A stretch of DNA of 64,000 nt from Actinobacteria bacterium OK074 (lineage in GTDB: Bacteria > Actinomycetota > Actinomycetes > Streptomycetales > Streptomycetaceae), in the NCBI GenBank assembly GCA_001298575.1, contig LJCV01000055.1, positions 124,001-188,000 of the forward strand. Reading direction: 5' to 3'. Shown piece by piece: positions 16,192-24,877 of this stretch. The notes under the pieces were generated by a model. That model did not search any database, had not been told where the DNA came from, and worked only from the letters and a program-made list of their open reading frames with translations. The stretch's first letter is position 1. Each line of letters starts with the position of its first letter. The position numbers were made by a program, and so were the translations under genes.

Positions 16192-17469
16192 ATGGCGGCC
16201 GACGAAGTCACGGACACGGGCACCGACACCAGCAGGGCGAACGGCGCGGTGGAAGACGACAGCGGCACCGCCACGCGGCGCGCTCCGGCCGCCGGCCGGG
16301 GCCTGGTCGCCGTCGCCCTCGTGCTGGCCGCGCTGAACCTGCGCCCGGCTGTCACCAGCCTCGGCCCCGTCCTCGAAGAGGTGCGCGACTCGCTCGCCAT
16401 GAGCGGCACCGTCGCCGGACTGCTGACCTCGATCCCCGCCGCGTGCTTCGCCCTGATCGGCTCCCAGGCACCCCGCCTCGCCCGCCGCTACGGCACCGGT
16501 GGCGCCGTGGCGGCCGGTGCACTGGTGCTCACGGCGGGACTCGCGCTGCGGGCGTTCGCCGCGAACACCGCGCTGTTCGTCGTGCTCAGCGGGTTCGCCC
16601 TGGCCGGGATAGCGGTCGCCAACGTGCTGCTGCCCGCCGTGGTCAAGCAGCGCTTCCCCGACAAGGTCGGCCGCATGACCGGCCTGTACTCCATGGCCCT
16701 GAACGCGGGCGCCTCCTCCGCGGCGGCCGTCACCGTCCCGCTGAGCGGGGCCTTCGGCGGCGACTGGCGCTACGGACTGGGTGCCTGGGCGGTGCTCGCC
16801 GCCACCGCCGTACCGCCGTGGCTGATGCTGGCCCGGTGCCGGGAGGCGCCCGCGGCCACCGCGGCGGCGGCCGTCCCCGGCGCGGTGCGGCCCCCGGCCC
16901 ACCGGATGTCGCGCGACCCCACCGCCTGGGCGCTCACCGTCTACTTCGGGCTCCAGGCGAGCGCGGCGTACATCGTCATGGGCTGGCTGCCGCAGATCTT
17001 CCGGGACGCGGGGCTGTCGGCGGAGACCGCGGGACTGCTGTTCTCCGTGACCTCGCTGCTCGGCGTGCCGCTGTCCTACGTGCTGTCCGCCGTGGCCGGG
17101 CGGTTGCCGGACCAGAGCGGGATCGCGGTGGCGATCGGCCTGTGCGGGGTGGCCGGCTGGGCGGGCCTGTGGGCGGCGCCCGCGAGCGCGCCGCTGCTGT
17201 GGGCGGTCCTGCTCGGCGTCGCCAACTGCTCCTTCCCGCTGGCCCTCACCATGATCGGTATCCGGGGCCGGGACAGCGCGACGGTCGTGCGGCTGTCCGG
17301 CTTCGTGCAGAGCGCCGGGTACCTGTTGTCGATCCCGGGCCCGGTCGTCGTCGGCGCCCTCTACCAGCACACCGACGGCTGGCGTGCCCCGCTGGCCTTC
17401 GTCGGGCTGCTCATGCTGGCCCAGATCGCGGCGGGCGCGGTGGCGGGCCGGAACCGCCGGATCGGCTGA
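16192..17469 (+). CDS. CynX/NimT-family MFS transporter
   Basis: A 425-residue membrane protein with about 12 hydrophobic segments. Family features are LVLAALNLRPAVTSLGPVL in the first segment and the loop KQRFPDKVGRMTGLYSMALN. CynX relatives move small anions or drug-like compounds such as cyanate or nitroimidazoles, but the substrate here is unknown. The ATG has no ribosome site, and the operator-like repeat reaches almost to it, so the message may be leaderless or nearly so. It is probably controlled by the divergent FadR-type regulator. Confidence 0.9.
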   Translation: MAADEVTDTGTDTSRANGAVEDDSGTATRRAPAAGRGLVAVALVLAALNLRPAVTSLGPVLEEVRDSLAMSGTVAGLLTSIPAACFALIGSQAPRLARRYGTGGAVAAGALVLTAGLALRAFAANTALFVVLSGFALAGIAVANVLLPAVVKQRFPDKVGRMTGLYSMALNAGASSAAAVTVPLSGAFGGDWRYGLGAWAVLAATAVPPWLMLARCREAPAATAAAAVPGAVRPPAHRMSRDPTAWALTVYFGLQASAAYIVMGWLPQIFRDAGLSAETAGLLFSVTSLLGVPLSYVLSAVAGRLPDQSGIAVAIGLCGVAGWAGLWAAPASAPLLWAVLLGVANCSFPLALTMIGIRGRDSATVVRLSGFVQSAGYLLSIPGPVVVGALYQHTDGWRAPLAFVGLLMLAQIAAGAVAGRNRRIG

Positions 17470-17636
17470 CGGCTCCGTCCGCACAGGTCGGCATATGCCT
17501 TGACTTCGACGGGTCATGGCGGCACATTCCTGACTCCGCATCAGATCCGGGGCGCATCGAACGAACCGAACGCTTCACCGAAAACCGCACGGCGCCCCAA
17601 CTCCCCGCCCGCGCAGCCAGGTTGGAGCGATCCGTC

Positions 17637-19610
17637 ATGCCGAACAAGAACGCGGACGACAACAGACCGGAACCGAGCGACGCGGCCGGCGGCCCAGCGG
17701 CCCCCGCCCCCGGGCATCCGGCACCGCCCCCCGCCCCCGGCCCCTCCCGCCGCCAACTCCTCGGCGGCACCGCCGCCACCGCCGCCACCGCCCTCGCCCT
17801 CACCGCCGCGGCCACCGCCCTCCCGCAGAGCGCCCACGCCGCCGACGTCCCCCTCCTCGGCACCTACGACGTCGTCGTGATCGGCTCCGGTGCCGCCGGG
17901 ATGACCGCCGCGCTCACCGCCGTCCACCAGGGGCTGAGCTGCGTGATCCTGGAGAAGGCGGCCACCTTCGGCGGCTCCGCGGCCCGTTCCGGCGCCGGTA
18001 TCTGGGTGCCGAACAACCCGGTGATCCTCGCCGCCGGGGTCCCCGACACCCCGGCCAAGGCCGCCGCCTACCTCGCCGCCGTGGTCGGCGGTGACGTCCC
18101 CGTCGCCCGGCAGGCCGCCTTCCTCGGCCACGGGCCCGCGATGATCTCCTTCGTCATGGCCAACAGCCCGCTGCGCTTCCGCTGGATGGAGGGCTACAGC
18201 GACTACTACCCGGAGCTGCCCGGCGGACTGCCCAACGGACGCTCCATCGAACCCGCCCAGTTCGACGGCAACCAACTCGGCGCCGAACTCGCCAACCTGA
18301 ACCCGCCGTACCTGCAAGTCCCGGACGGCATGGTCGTGTTCAGCGCCGACTACAAGTGGATCACCCTGGCCGCCGTCAGCGCGAAGGGCACGGCCGTCGC
18401 CGCCGAGTGCCTCGCCCGCGGCACGACGGCCGCCCTGCTGGGCCAACAGCCGCTCACCATGGGCCAGTCGCTCGCCGCGGGCCTGCGCGCCGGACTGCTC
18501 GCCGCGAACGTCCCCCTCTGGCTGAACACCCCGCTCACCGACCTCTACGTCGAAGGCGGCGCCGTCACGGGCGCGTTGGTGACCAGGAACGGCGCACCCG
18601 GCCTCGTGCGGGCCCGGCGCGGGGTGATCGTCGGCTCCGGCGGCTTCGAGCACAACGCGGCCATGCGCGCCCAGTACCAGCAGCAGCCCATCGGCACCGA
18701 CTGGACCGTCGGCGCGAAGGAGAACACCGGCGACGGCATCCTCGCGGGCCAACGCGCGGGCGCCACCCTGGACTTGATGGACGACGCCTGGTGGGGCCCG
18801 GCCATCCCGCTGCCCGCCGAACCCTACTTCTGCCTCGCCGAACGCACCCTGCCCGGCGGCCTGTTGGTGAACGCGGCCGGGGCGCGCTTCGTCAACGAGG
18901 GCGCCCCGTACAGCGATGTCGTGCACACCATGTACGAGCGCGACACCACCGCACCGGACATCCCGGCCTGGCTGATCACCGACCAGAACTACCGCAACCG
19001 CTACCTCTTCCGGGACGTCCTGCCCACCCTGCCCTTCCCCGACGAGTGGTACGACGCCGAAGCCGCGTACAAGGAGTGGACCCTGGACGCCCTCGCCGCG
19101 GACATCGGCGTACCCGCGGCGGCCCTGCGCGCCACCGTCGACCGCTTCAACTCCCTTGCGCGCGGCGGGACGGACACCGACTTCCACCGCGGCGACAGCG
19201 TTTACGACCACTACTACACCGACCCGGCCGTCACCCCGAACTCCTGTCTGGCCCCGCTGTGGCTGCCGCCGTACTACGCTTTCAAGATCGTGCCCGGTGA
19301 CCTCGGCACCAAGGGCGGCATGGTCACGGACGCCCGCGCGCGGGTACTGCGCGCCGACGGCTCGGTGATCCCGGGCCTGTACGCGGCCGGGAACGCCAGC
19401 GCCGCGGTGATGGGGCACAGTTACGCGGGCGCCGGTTCCACGATCGGCCCGGCGATGACCTTCGGGTACATCGCGGCGCTGGACCTCGCGGCGGGAGGAT
19501 GCCCGGTTCCCGCCACTCCCGGAGCGATGAGCAAAGCGGCAACAAGGGGTTCATATAGGCTGCTCGCCCGGTTCCACACAGCCCTAGAGTGCCTGGAGAG
19601 TCACCTGTGA
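17637..19610 (+). CDS. 3-Ketosteroid delta1-dehydrogenase-like flavoprotein with Tat signal
   Basis: A 657-residue FAD enzyme. Residues 37-42 (SRRQLL) followed by an alanine-rich stretch and AHA at 66-68 form a twin-arginine export signal. The dinucleotide fold is VIGSGAAG (83-88), followed by FGGSAARSGAGIW. SDYYPELPGG and the C-terminal HSYAGAGSTIGPAMTFGY match the KstD active-site segments as I recall them. KstD introduces the 1,2 double bond into 3-ketosteroids; an extracytoplasmic version is unusual, so the true substrate may differ. The last 35 residues are poorly conserved-looking and overlap the next promoter. The start is ATG 17637 with a weak GGAG. Confidence 0.8.
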   Translation: MPNKNADDNRPEPSDAAGGPAAPAPGHPAPPPAPGPSRRQLLGGTAATAATALALTAAATALPQSAHAADVPLLGTYDVVVIGSGAAGMTAALTAVHQGLSCVILEKAATFGGSAARSGAGIWVPNNPVILAAGVPDTPAKAAAYLAAVVGGDVPVARQAAFLGHGPAMISFVMANSPLRFRWMEGYSDYYPELPGGLPNGRSIEPAQFDGNQLGAELANLNPPYLQVPDGMVVFSADYKWITLAAVSAKGTAVAAECLARGTTAALLGQQPLTMGQSLAAGLRAGLLAANVPLWLNTPLTDLYVEGGAVTGALVTRNGAPGLVRARRGVIVGSGGFEHNAAMRAQYQQQPIGTDWTVGAKENTGDGILAGQRAGATLDLMDDAWWGPAIPLPAEPYFCLAERTLPGGLLVNAAGARFVNEGAPYSDVVHTMYERDTTAPDIPAWLITDQNYRNRYLFRDVLPTLPFPDEWYDAEAAYKEWTLDALAADIGVPAAALRATVDRFNSLARGGTDTDFHRGDSVYDHYYTDPAVTPNSCLAPLWLPPYYAFKIVPGDLGTKGGMVTDARARVLRADGSVIPGLYAAGNASAAVMGHSYAGAGSTIGPAMTFGYIAALDLAAGGCPVPATPGAMSKAATRGSYRLLARFHTALECLESHL

Positions 19611-20803
19611 CGTCAGCGATCGCCCCTTCCGCGGAGCCCTCCGTCGAGACGGACTCCGCGGACGAGGGCTACTGGGTCGAGCCCGCCGCCGTGCCCGAGA
19701 CCGAGACCGCCGCGGACACCACGGAGTCGGCCGACGTGCCCGCCGACGCCACCGTGCCGGCCCCCGCCGACGCCGTCGACGACGCCGAGCAGGACCCGGA
19801 CCCCGTCGACGTACCCGAGTCGATCGCCCGTGACGCCCGCGAGTTCGGGGTCTACGCCAGGACCGGCGGCTGGGCGTTCGCGCTGAAGGTCGCGCGCAGT
19901 GTGCGCCCCGGCGGCCAGTCCGCCGACGAGACGCCCAAGATCTCCGCGCGCCGCTTCGCCGAGCTGGCGGAGTGCTCGCCCGAGCGGGTCATGCGTTACT
20001 ACAAGGCGTGGGACATGGCCGCCGACGACGGCGTCGTACCGCAGTTCGAGGCCCTGGTGCCCGGCGAGGACGTCGAACTGCCCGACGCGGACGTGTGGAT
20101 CACCTACTACAGCTCCCGCAACAGCGCCACCTCCGTGCGCGGCACCGCGATCACGGCGGCGGCCGAGGCCGAGGGCATCCGCCCGACCAAGGCCCTGGAG
20201 GTCGCGGAGAACCCCACCGCGCTGCGGGCCGCGATCCTCGCCGACCCCTCCACCGCGAACGCCGCCCGCGCCGCGCTGCTGGACCGGGTCAAGGAGGACC
20301 CGGCGCTCCAGACCGAACTGGCCCGGGACATCGTCCGCGCCGACGAGCTGAAGAAGGCGGTGGCCAGCGAGAACCAGGTCGCCGGCCGGATCGGCTACGT
20401 CCGCCAGATCGTCGAGAAGGGCGAGGTGAAGACCCCGGCCGGGCAGACCATCGAGGCGTCCGCCGAACTGCGCGCCGAGGCCGAGCGCCACCTCTCCCTC
20501 CTCGACGAACTCGACGACGACGAGGAAGCCGGGCAGTGGGCCTCGGAGGCGTACGACACCGTCAAGGAACTCGTCGTACAGGCGGTCGAGGCGGACCCCG
20601 AACTGCGCCTGACCGAACGCCGCACGAAGTTCTACAGCAGCCTCCAGAAGGCCACGAAGGTCTTCGAGGAACTCACCTTCGACGACGTCGACGACCTCGA
20701 CAGCATCTACGAGGACGACATGCTCCAGCGCCTGGAGGAACTCCAGCAGGCCATCGGCACCTGCATCACGGCCCTGCGCAAGGCGGCCCCGGCGCAGCAG
20801 TGA
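19607..20803 (+). CDS. Conserved helical hypothetical protein, possible HTH
   Basis: A 398-residue soluble protein I do not recognise by function. Residues 1-75 are acidic and low complexity. There follows a helical core with an HTH-like stretch, SARRFAELAECSPERVMRYY. The C-terminal half is strongly charged and helical, with clusters such as LLDELDDDEEAG and FDDVDDLDSIYEDD. The GTG start overlaps the upstream stop as GTGA, and a GGAGAG lies 8 bp before it. A promoter-like TAGAGT sits just upstream, inside the 3' end of the flavoprotein gene. A role in DNA binding or partitioning is only a guess. Confidence 0.75.
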   Translation: MTSAIAPSAEPSVETDSADEGYWVEPAAVPETETAADTTESADVPADATVPAPADAVDDAEQDPDPVDVPESIARDAREFGVYARTGGWAFALKVARSVRPGGQSADETPKISARRFAELAECSPERVMRYYKAWDMAADDGVVPQFEALVPGEDVELPDADVWITYYSSRNSATSVRGTAITAAAEAEGIRPTKALEVAENPTALRAAILADPSTANAARAALLDRVKEDPALQTELARDIVRADELKKAVASENQVAGRIGYVRQIVEKGEVKTPAGQTIEASAELRAEAERHLSLLDELDDDEEAGQWASEAYDTVKELVVQAVEADPELRLTERRTKFYSSLQKATKVFEELTFDDVDDLDSIYEDDMLQRLEELQQAIGTCITALRKAAPAQQ

Positions 20804-20830
20804 TGGCTTGAGCAGGCCCCCGCACCCCGA

Positions 20831-20849
20831 TCCGGCGCGGAGCGCCGGA
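20831..20849. terminator. Short hairpin terminator between convergent genes
   Basis: An 8-bp perfect stem, TCCGGCGC / GCGCCGGA, with a 3-bp loop. It lies between the helical hypothetical and the convergent Gfo/Idh gene, immediately before the interspersed repeat. A bidirectional terminator is likely. Confidence 0.55.
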
Positions 20850-20850
20850 C

Positions 20851-20895
20851 AAGGGGCGCGGGGACCTGCGCGACCAGCCACAGGCAACCCGCAGA
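20851..20895. repeat. Streptomyces interspersed intergenic repeat, copy 2
   Basis: Begins AAGGGGCGCGGGGACCTGCG and continues CGACCAGCCACAGG. It is a diverged relative of the element at 15358-15428, again in a 3' intergenic position. The copies share the AAGGGGCGCGGG head and a CAACC / CACCC tail. Confidence 0.55.
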
Positions 20896-20902
20896 CCGAC
20901 GA

Positions 20903-21907
20903 CTAGTCCTGCCGAACCTCCGCGATCGTCACCGGCCGGTGCTCCTGCAACGACAGCGTGCAGGCGTCCGCGATCCACCCGGCCTCCAGCGCGTCCGCCA
21001 CCGTGCACGGCGACGTCCGCTCCCCGGCCACGACCTCCGTGAACGCCGTCAGCTCCGCCCGGTACGCCGCCGTGAAGCGGTCCATGAAGAAGTCGTGCGG
21101 CGTCCCGGCGGGGAACGTCACCCCGGGCTCCACCGACCGCAGCGGCAGCTTGTCCTCCAGGCCCACCGCGATGGAGTCGTTGAAGCCGTGCAGCTCCATG
21201 CGGACGTCGTAACCCCGGGCGTTGTGGCGGGAGTTGGAGACGACCGCGATGGTGCCGTCGTCCAGCGTCAGCACCGCGCCCGTGGTGTCCGCGTCGCCCG
21301 CCTCCTTGATGAACTCGGCGCCCTTGTTGCCGCCGACGGCGTACACCTCGGTGACCTCGCGGCCCGTCACCCAGCGGATGATGTCGAAGTCGTGCACCGA
21401 GCAGTCGCGGAAGATGCCGCCCGAGGCGGCGATGTACGCGGCCGGCGGCGGCGCCGGATCGAGGGTGGTGGAGCGGACGGTGTGCAGCGGGCCGAGTTCG
21501 CCGCTGCGCACGGCCGCCCGCGCGGCCACGAAGCCCGCGTCGAAGCGCCGGTTGTAGCCGATCTGGATCTCCACACCGCTGTCCTGGACGGCCTTGAGGA
21601 CCTCGACGCCCTCGGCCATCGTGCGCGCCACCGGCTTCTCGCAGAAGACCGGCACGCCCGCCCGGACGGCCGCGAGGATCAGTTCGGGGTGGGCGTCGGT
21701 GGCCGCGGCCACCACCACGCCGTCCACGCCCGCGGACAGGACGGCCTCCGGCGAGTCCGCCACCTCGGCGCCGAACCGCTCCGCGGCGCGCTTGGCGGCG
21801 TCCGCGAACGGGTCGGTGACGACGAGGGAGTGGACCGCGGACAGCCCCGAGAGGGTCTCCGCGTGGAACGCGCCGATGCGGCCGAGGCCCATGATGCCGA
21901 TACGCAT
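20903..21907 (-). CDS. Gfo/Idh/MocA oxidoreductase, inositol 2-dehydrogenase-like
   Basis: A 334-residue NAD(P)-dependent dehydrogenase. It has the N-terminal Rossmann motif GLGRIGAFHAE, the catalytic lysine motif CEKPVA, GYNRRFD, and SVHDFDIIRWVTG, typical of myo-inositol 2-dehydrogenases. It probably oxidises a cyclitol or sugar. It is the last gene of a minus-strand set with an SDR and a damaged PhyH gene, divergent from a LacI regulator. The importer and GntR gene nearby suggest a shared catabolic pathway. Confidence 0.88.
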   Translation of the reverse strand: MRIGIMGLGRIGAFHAETLSGLSAVHSLVVTDPFADAAKRAAERFGAEVADSPEAVLSAGVDGVVVAAATDAHPELILAAVRAGVPVFCEKPVARTMAEGVEVLKAVQDSGVEIQIGYNRRFDAGFVAARAAVRSGELGPLHTVRSTTLDPAPPPAAYIAASGGIFRDCSVHDFDIIRWVTGREVTEVYAVGGNKGAEFIKEAGDADTTGAVLTLDDGTIAVVSNSRHNARGYDVRMELHGFNDSIAVGLEDKLPLRSVEPGVTFPAGTPHDFFMDRFTAAYRAELTAFTEVVAGERTSPCTVADALEAGWIADACTLSLQEHRPVTIAEVRQD

Positions 21908-21988
21908 GTGCTGCTTGCCTTTCCAAGGGGGTTGTACGGGCGGGGATCGGCCGTACCGGGGAGGAAGTCGGAAACCGGATCCGCACTG

Positions 21989-22765
21989 TCAGTCGAGGGC
22001 GCCGACCACGTTCTGGTCCCAGTCGATGACGGAACCCGTGACCACGCCGCTGCGGTCGGACAGCAGCAGGACGACGAAGTCGGCGATCTCGTCCGGATCG
22101 CCGAGCCGCCCCATCGGCAGCGTGCGCCCGGCCTGTTCGCGCCAGTCGTCGCCCGCGCCGTGGAAGGCGCGCTGGGTGGCGTCCTCGCCCTCGGTGGCCG
22201 TCCAGCCGATGTTCAGGTCGTTGACGCGGACGCGGTCCCAGCGGTGGGCGTGCGCCGCGTTGCGGGTGAGCCCGGCCAGGCCCGCTTTCGCGGTGGAGTA
22301 GGCGGCCAGGTTCGGCGGCCCGCCGTTGCCGCAGTTCGAGCCGATGTTCACGATCGTGCCCGGGGCCTTGCGCGCGACCATGTCCGCCACGGCCGCCTGC
22401 ATCGCGAAGAACGGGCCCCGGAGGTTGATCGCGATGTGCGCGTCGAACAGCTCCGGCGTCGTCTCCAGCAGGGTCCCGCGCGAGGTGAGCCCGGCCGCGT
22501 TGACCAGGCAGTCGATCCGGCCGTGCGCCGCGACCGTCCGCCGCACGCTCTCGCCCGCCTGCTGGGGGTCGGAGAGGTCGGCGCGGACGTACGACGCCTT
22601 CGCGCCGGCGGCCACCAGTTCGGCCACCAGGGCCTCGCCGGGCTCGGGGCGGCGGCCGGCGACCGCCACCTCGGCGCCCTCGCGGGCCGCGGCGCGGGCC
22701 TCGGCCGCGCCGATGCCCTGGGTACCGCCGTTGACCAGGACGACCTTGTCCCGCAGCAGTGTCAT
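21989..22765 (-). CDS. Short-chain dehydrogenase/reductase
   Basis: A 258-residue classical SDR. It has the cofactor motif NGGTQGIG, NAAG, and the catalytic YSTAK with an upstream serine in NIGSNCGNGG. The C-terminal SDRSGVVTGSVIDWDQ is typical of carbohydrate-oxidising members. Its ATG shares one base with the stop of the upstream PhyH gene (TGATG), so the two were translationally coupled. It lies 81 bp upstream of the Gfo/Idh gene. Confidence 0.88.
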   Translation of the reverse strand: MTLLRDKVVLVNGGTQGIGAAEARAAAREGAEVAVAGRRPEPGEALVAELVAAGAKASYVRADLSDPQQAGESVRRTVAAHGRIDCLVNAAGLTSRGTLLETTPELFDAHIAINLRGPFFAMQAAVADMVARKAPGTIVNIGSNCGNGGPPNLAAYSTAKAGLAGLTRNAAHAHRWDRVRVNDLNIGWTATEGEDATQRAFHGAGDDWREQAGRTLPMGRLGDPDEIADFVVLLLSDRSGVVTGSVIDWDQNVVGALD

Positions 22766-23673
22766 CAGTCGTTCGCCTTCCGGCTCGTGCGGCGCTCGGC
22801 GCCGCTTCGCAGGGCGGTGCGCAGCGCGTCCGCCGTCCAGTTCTCGCGCAGTGCGCGGTGCACCAGGTCCGCCTGGGAGGGCGGGGCCATGCCGTCGACC
22901 GGCTGGTCGAGGTCGAGGCTGGTGGGGAAGGGGTGGCCCGCGGCGCTCGCCGCCACCACCCGCGCAGCCAGGCGTCGTCCGCGCCCGCGGCCCGGCGCTC
23001 GACGAGCACCGGGTACACCGCGTTCACCACGGCCTCGCGGTCCACGCTCTCCATCGCGCGCCCGAAGGGCGACGACACCTGGAGCAGGTTGGCCATCCGC
23101 CCGATACCCGCCGAACGGTTGGCCCCGGCGCCGTGGAACAGCGCCGGGTCGAAGAACACCGCGTCGCCCTTGGCCGGCGGCAGCCGTACGTGGTGGGCGT
23201 CGAAGTACGCCCGGCGCGGCGAGGGCGAGGATCTCGTTGGCGTAGTAGTCGGCGAAGGGACCGGGGTCCTTCAGGGCCGTCTCCTCCAGCGCGTTCCCCA
23301 CCCGGTCGCCCGCACCCGGCTTCGCGAAGTGGTCACCGGCCGCGGCACCCGACGCGCGCTGCTCGGCGATCACCTCCTCGACGACGGCCGTGGCCCGGTC
23401 CAGCACCGCCGGGTCGGGGGAGGCGCGGCGGAAGACGACGACACCGGGCCCGTCGGCCCAGGCGTGCATCAACTCGGCCTGGATGTCCGGGAGTTCGTGA
23501 TCGGCGGCGGCGCGCAGCCGGTCGCTGTCGTAAAAGAGGACACCCTGCTCGACCGCGTCCGCGTGCGGGTGGTCGACGGCCTCCGTGGTGCGCTCGACCA
23601 GGGAGCGGAAGGCGTCGAGGTCGCAGTCGGCGGCGGACGGCCAGGACCTGGGCCCGGCGGCGAGGGGGGACAT
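22765..23673 (-). pseudogene. PhyH-type dioxygenase with internal deletion and frameshift
   Basis: The first roughly 150 codons and the last 60 read as a phytanoyl-CoA dioxygenase-like protein (start FRSLVERTTEAVDHPHADAV; end PPSQADLVHRALRENWT). Between about 22950 and 23218 the continuous frame is arginine-rich nonsense. The expected sequence, RAYFDAHHVRLPPAKGDA and GALFHGAG-like FDPALFHGAGANRS, sits in another frame. At the left junction, NEILALA jumps straight to RRAYFD. From memory of the family, about 95-100 residues carrying the iron-binding HxD should lie between them. The second shift near 22955 restores the frame. The gene is probably inactive, unless this is an assembly error. Confidence 0.75.
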
Positions 23674-23813
23674 CTCTGTCCTTTCACGAACGGTGGGTAC
23701 CGGGACGGAGGGGAGGCGGCTCGTGCCCTTTCCGATCGGCTGATGACATTCTGAGCAGCGCGGACCCTTCCAACAACCATCAGCGACCCGTCAAAAAGCC
23801 CTCAAGGAGAACC
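23674..23813. promoter_or_regulatory. Divergent promoter region, PhyH operon / LacI regulator
   Basis: A 140-bp gap between the divergent PhyH-SDR-Idh genes and the LacI gene. AT-richer parts (TGATGACATTCTGAG, CAACAACCATCAG) are the likely promoter elements. I see no perfect LacI-type palindrome in it. Confidence 0.4.
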
Positions 23814-24860
23814 ATGGGCCAGCATCCGTACCCCCTGCGGGAGATCGCCCGGCAGGCGGGCCTGAGCGAGGCCACCGTCGACCGGGTGCTCAACGGGCGC
23901 GGCGGGGTGCGCGAGAGCACCGCCTCCGACGTGCACCGTGCGATTGCCGAGCTGGACCGGCAGAAGACGCAGGTCAGGCTGGTGGGCCGGACCTTCATGG
24001 TGGACATCGTGATGCAGGCGCCGGAACGGTTCACCTCCGCCGTGCGGGCCGCCCTGGAGGCCGAGCTGCCCGCGCTGCACCCGGCGGTCGTGCGCTCCCG
24101 CTTCCATCTGCGCGAGACCGGTCCCGCTCACGAGCTGATCGCGGTGCTCGACCGGATCGCCCGGCGCGGCTCCCAGGGCGTCTTCCTGAAGGCACCCGAC
24201 GTGCCCGAGGTCGCCGCCGCCGTCGGCAGGCTCACGGCGGCGGGCATCCCGGTGGTGACCCTGGCCACCGACCTGCCGGGCAGCGACCGGCTCGCCTACG
24301 TCGGCATGGACAACCGGGCCGCCGGGGCCACCGCCGCCTACCTCGTCGGACAGTGGCTCGGCGACCGGCCCGGCAGCGTGCTCATCAGCCTCAGCAGCGG
24401 CTTCTACCGCAACGAGGAGGAGCGCGAGATGGGCTTCCGCGGCGCCCTGCGGGTACTGCGCCCGCGCCGCGCGATAGTGGAGATCGACGAGGGCCAGGGG
24501 CTCGACGCCACCCAGTACCACCTCGTGCGCGCCGCCCTCGAACGCGAACCGGGCATCCGCGCGGTGTACTCCATCGGCGGCGGCAACCTCGCCACCCTGC
24601 GGGCCTTCGCCGACCTGGACCGCACCTGCGACGTGTTCGTCGCGCACGACCTGGACCACGACAACACCCGGCTGCTGGCCGACCACCGGCTGTCCGCCGT
24701 GCTCCACCACGACCTGCGCCAGGACATGCGGGACGCCTGCCAGGCCGTCATGCGGGCCCATGACGCGCTGCCGCCGGCCGAGGCGCCCCGGCCGTCCCCG
24801 ATCCAGATCGTGACGCCCTACAACATGCCGCCGGAGGGGCCGGGGGGCGGCGCGGAGTGA
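23814..24860 (+). CDS. LacI-family transcriptional regulator
   Basis: A 348-residue regulator. The N-terminal LacI helix-turn-helix is LREIARQAGLSEATVDRVLN. The remainder is a periplasmic-binding-protein-like sugar domain (LAYVGMDNRAAGATAAYLVG, and DVFVAHDLDHDNTRLLADH). AAGGAGA precedes the ATG. It is divergent from the dehydrogenase operon and probably represses it until a sugar or cyclitol is present. Confidence 0.92.
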   Translation: MGQHPYPLREIARQAGLSEATVDRVLNGRGGVRESTASDVHRAIAELDRQKTQVRLVGRTFMVDIVMQAPERFTSAVRAALEAELPALHPAVVRSRFHLRETGPAHELIAVLDRIARRGSQGVFLKAPDVPEVAAAVGRLTAAGIPVVTLATDLPGSDRLAYVGMDNRAAGATAAYLVGQWLGDRPGSVLISLSSGFYRNEEEREMGFRGALRVLRPRRAIVEIDEGQGLDATQYHLVRAALEREPGIRAVYSIGGGNLATLRAFADLDRTCDVFVAHDLDHDNTRLLADHRLSAVLHHDLRQDMRDACQAVMRAHDALPPAEAPRPSPIQIVTPYNMPPEGPGGGAE

Positions 24861-24877
24861 GCCGGACGGTCCGGCCG

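Noticed and set aside
20766..23159. A 797-codon minus-strand frame over the Idh and SDR genes
   Set aside because: Only its first roughly 70 codons are meaningful, as the frameshifted middle of the PhyH gene. The rest is shadow.
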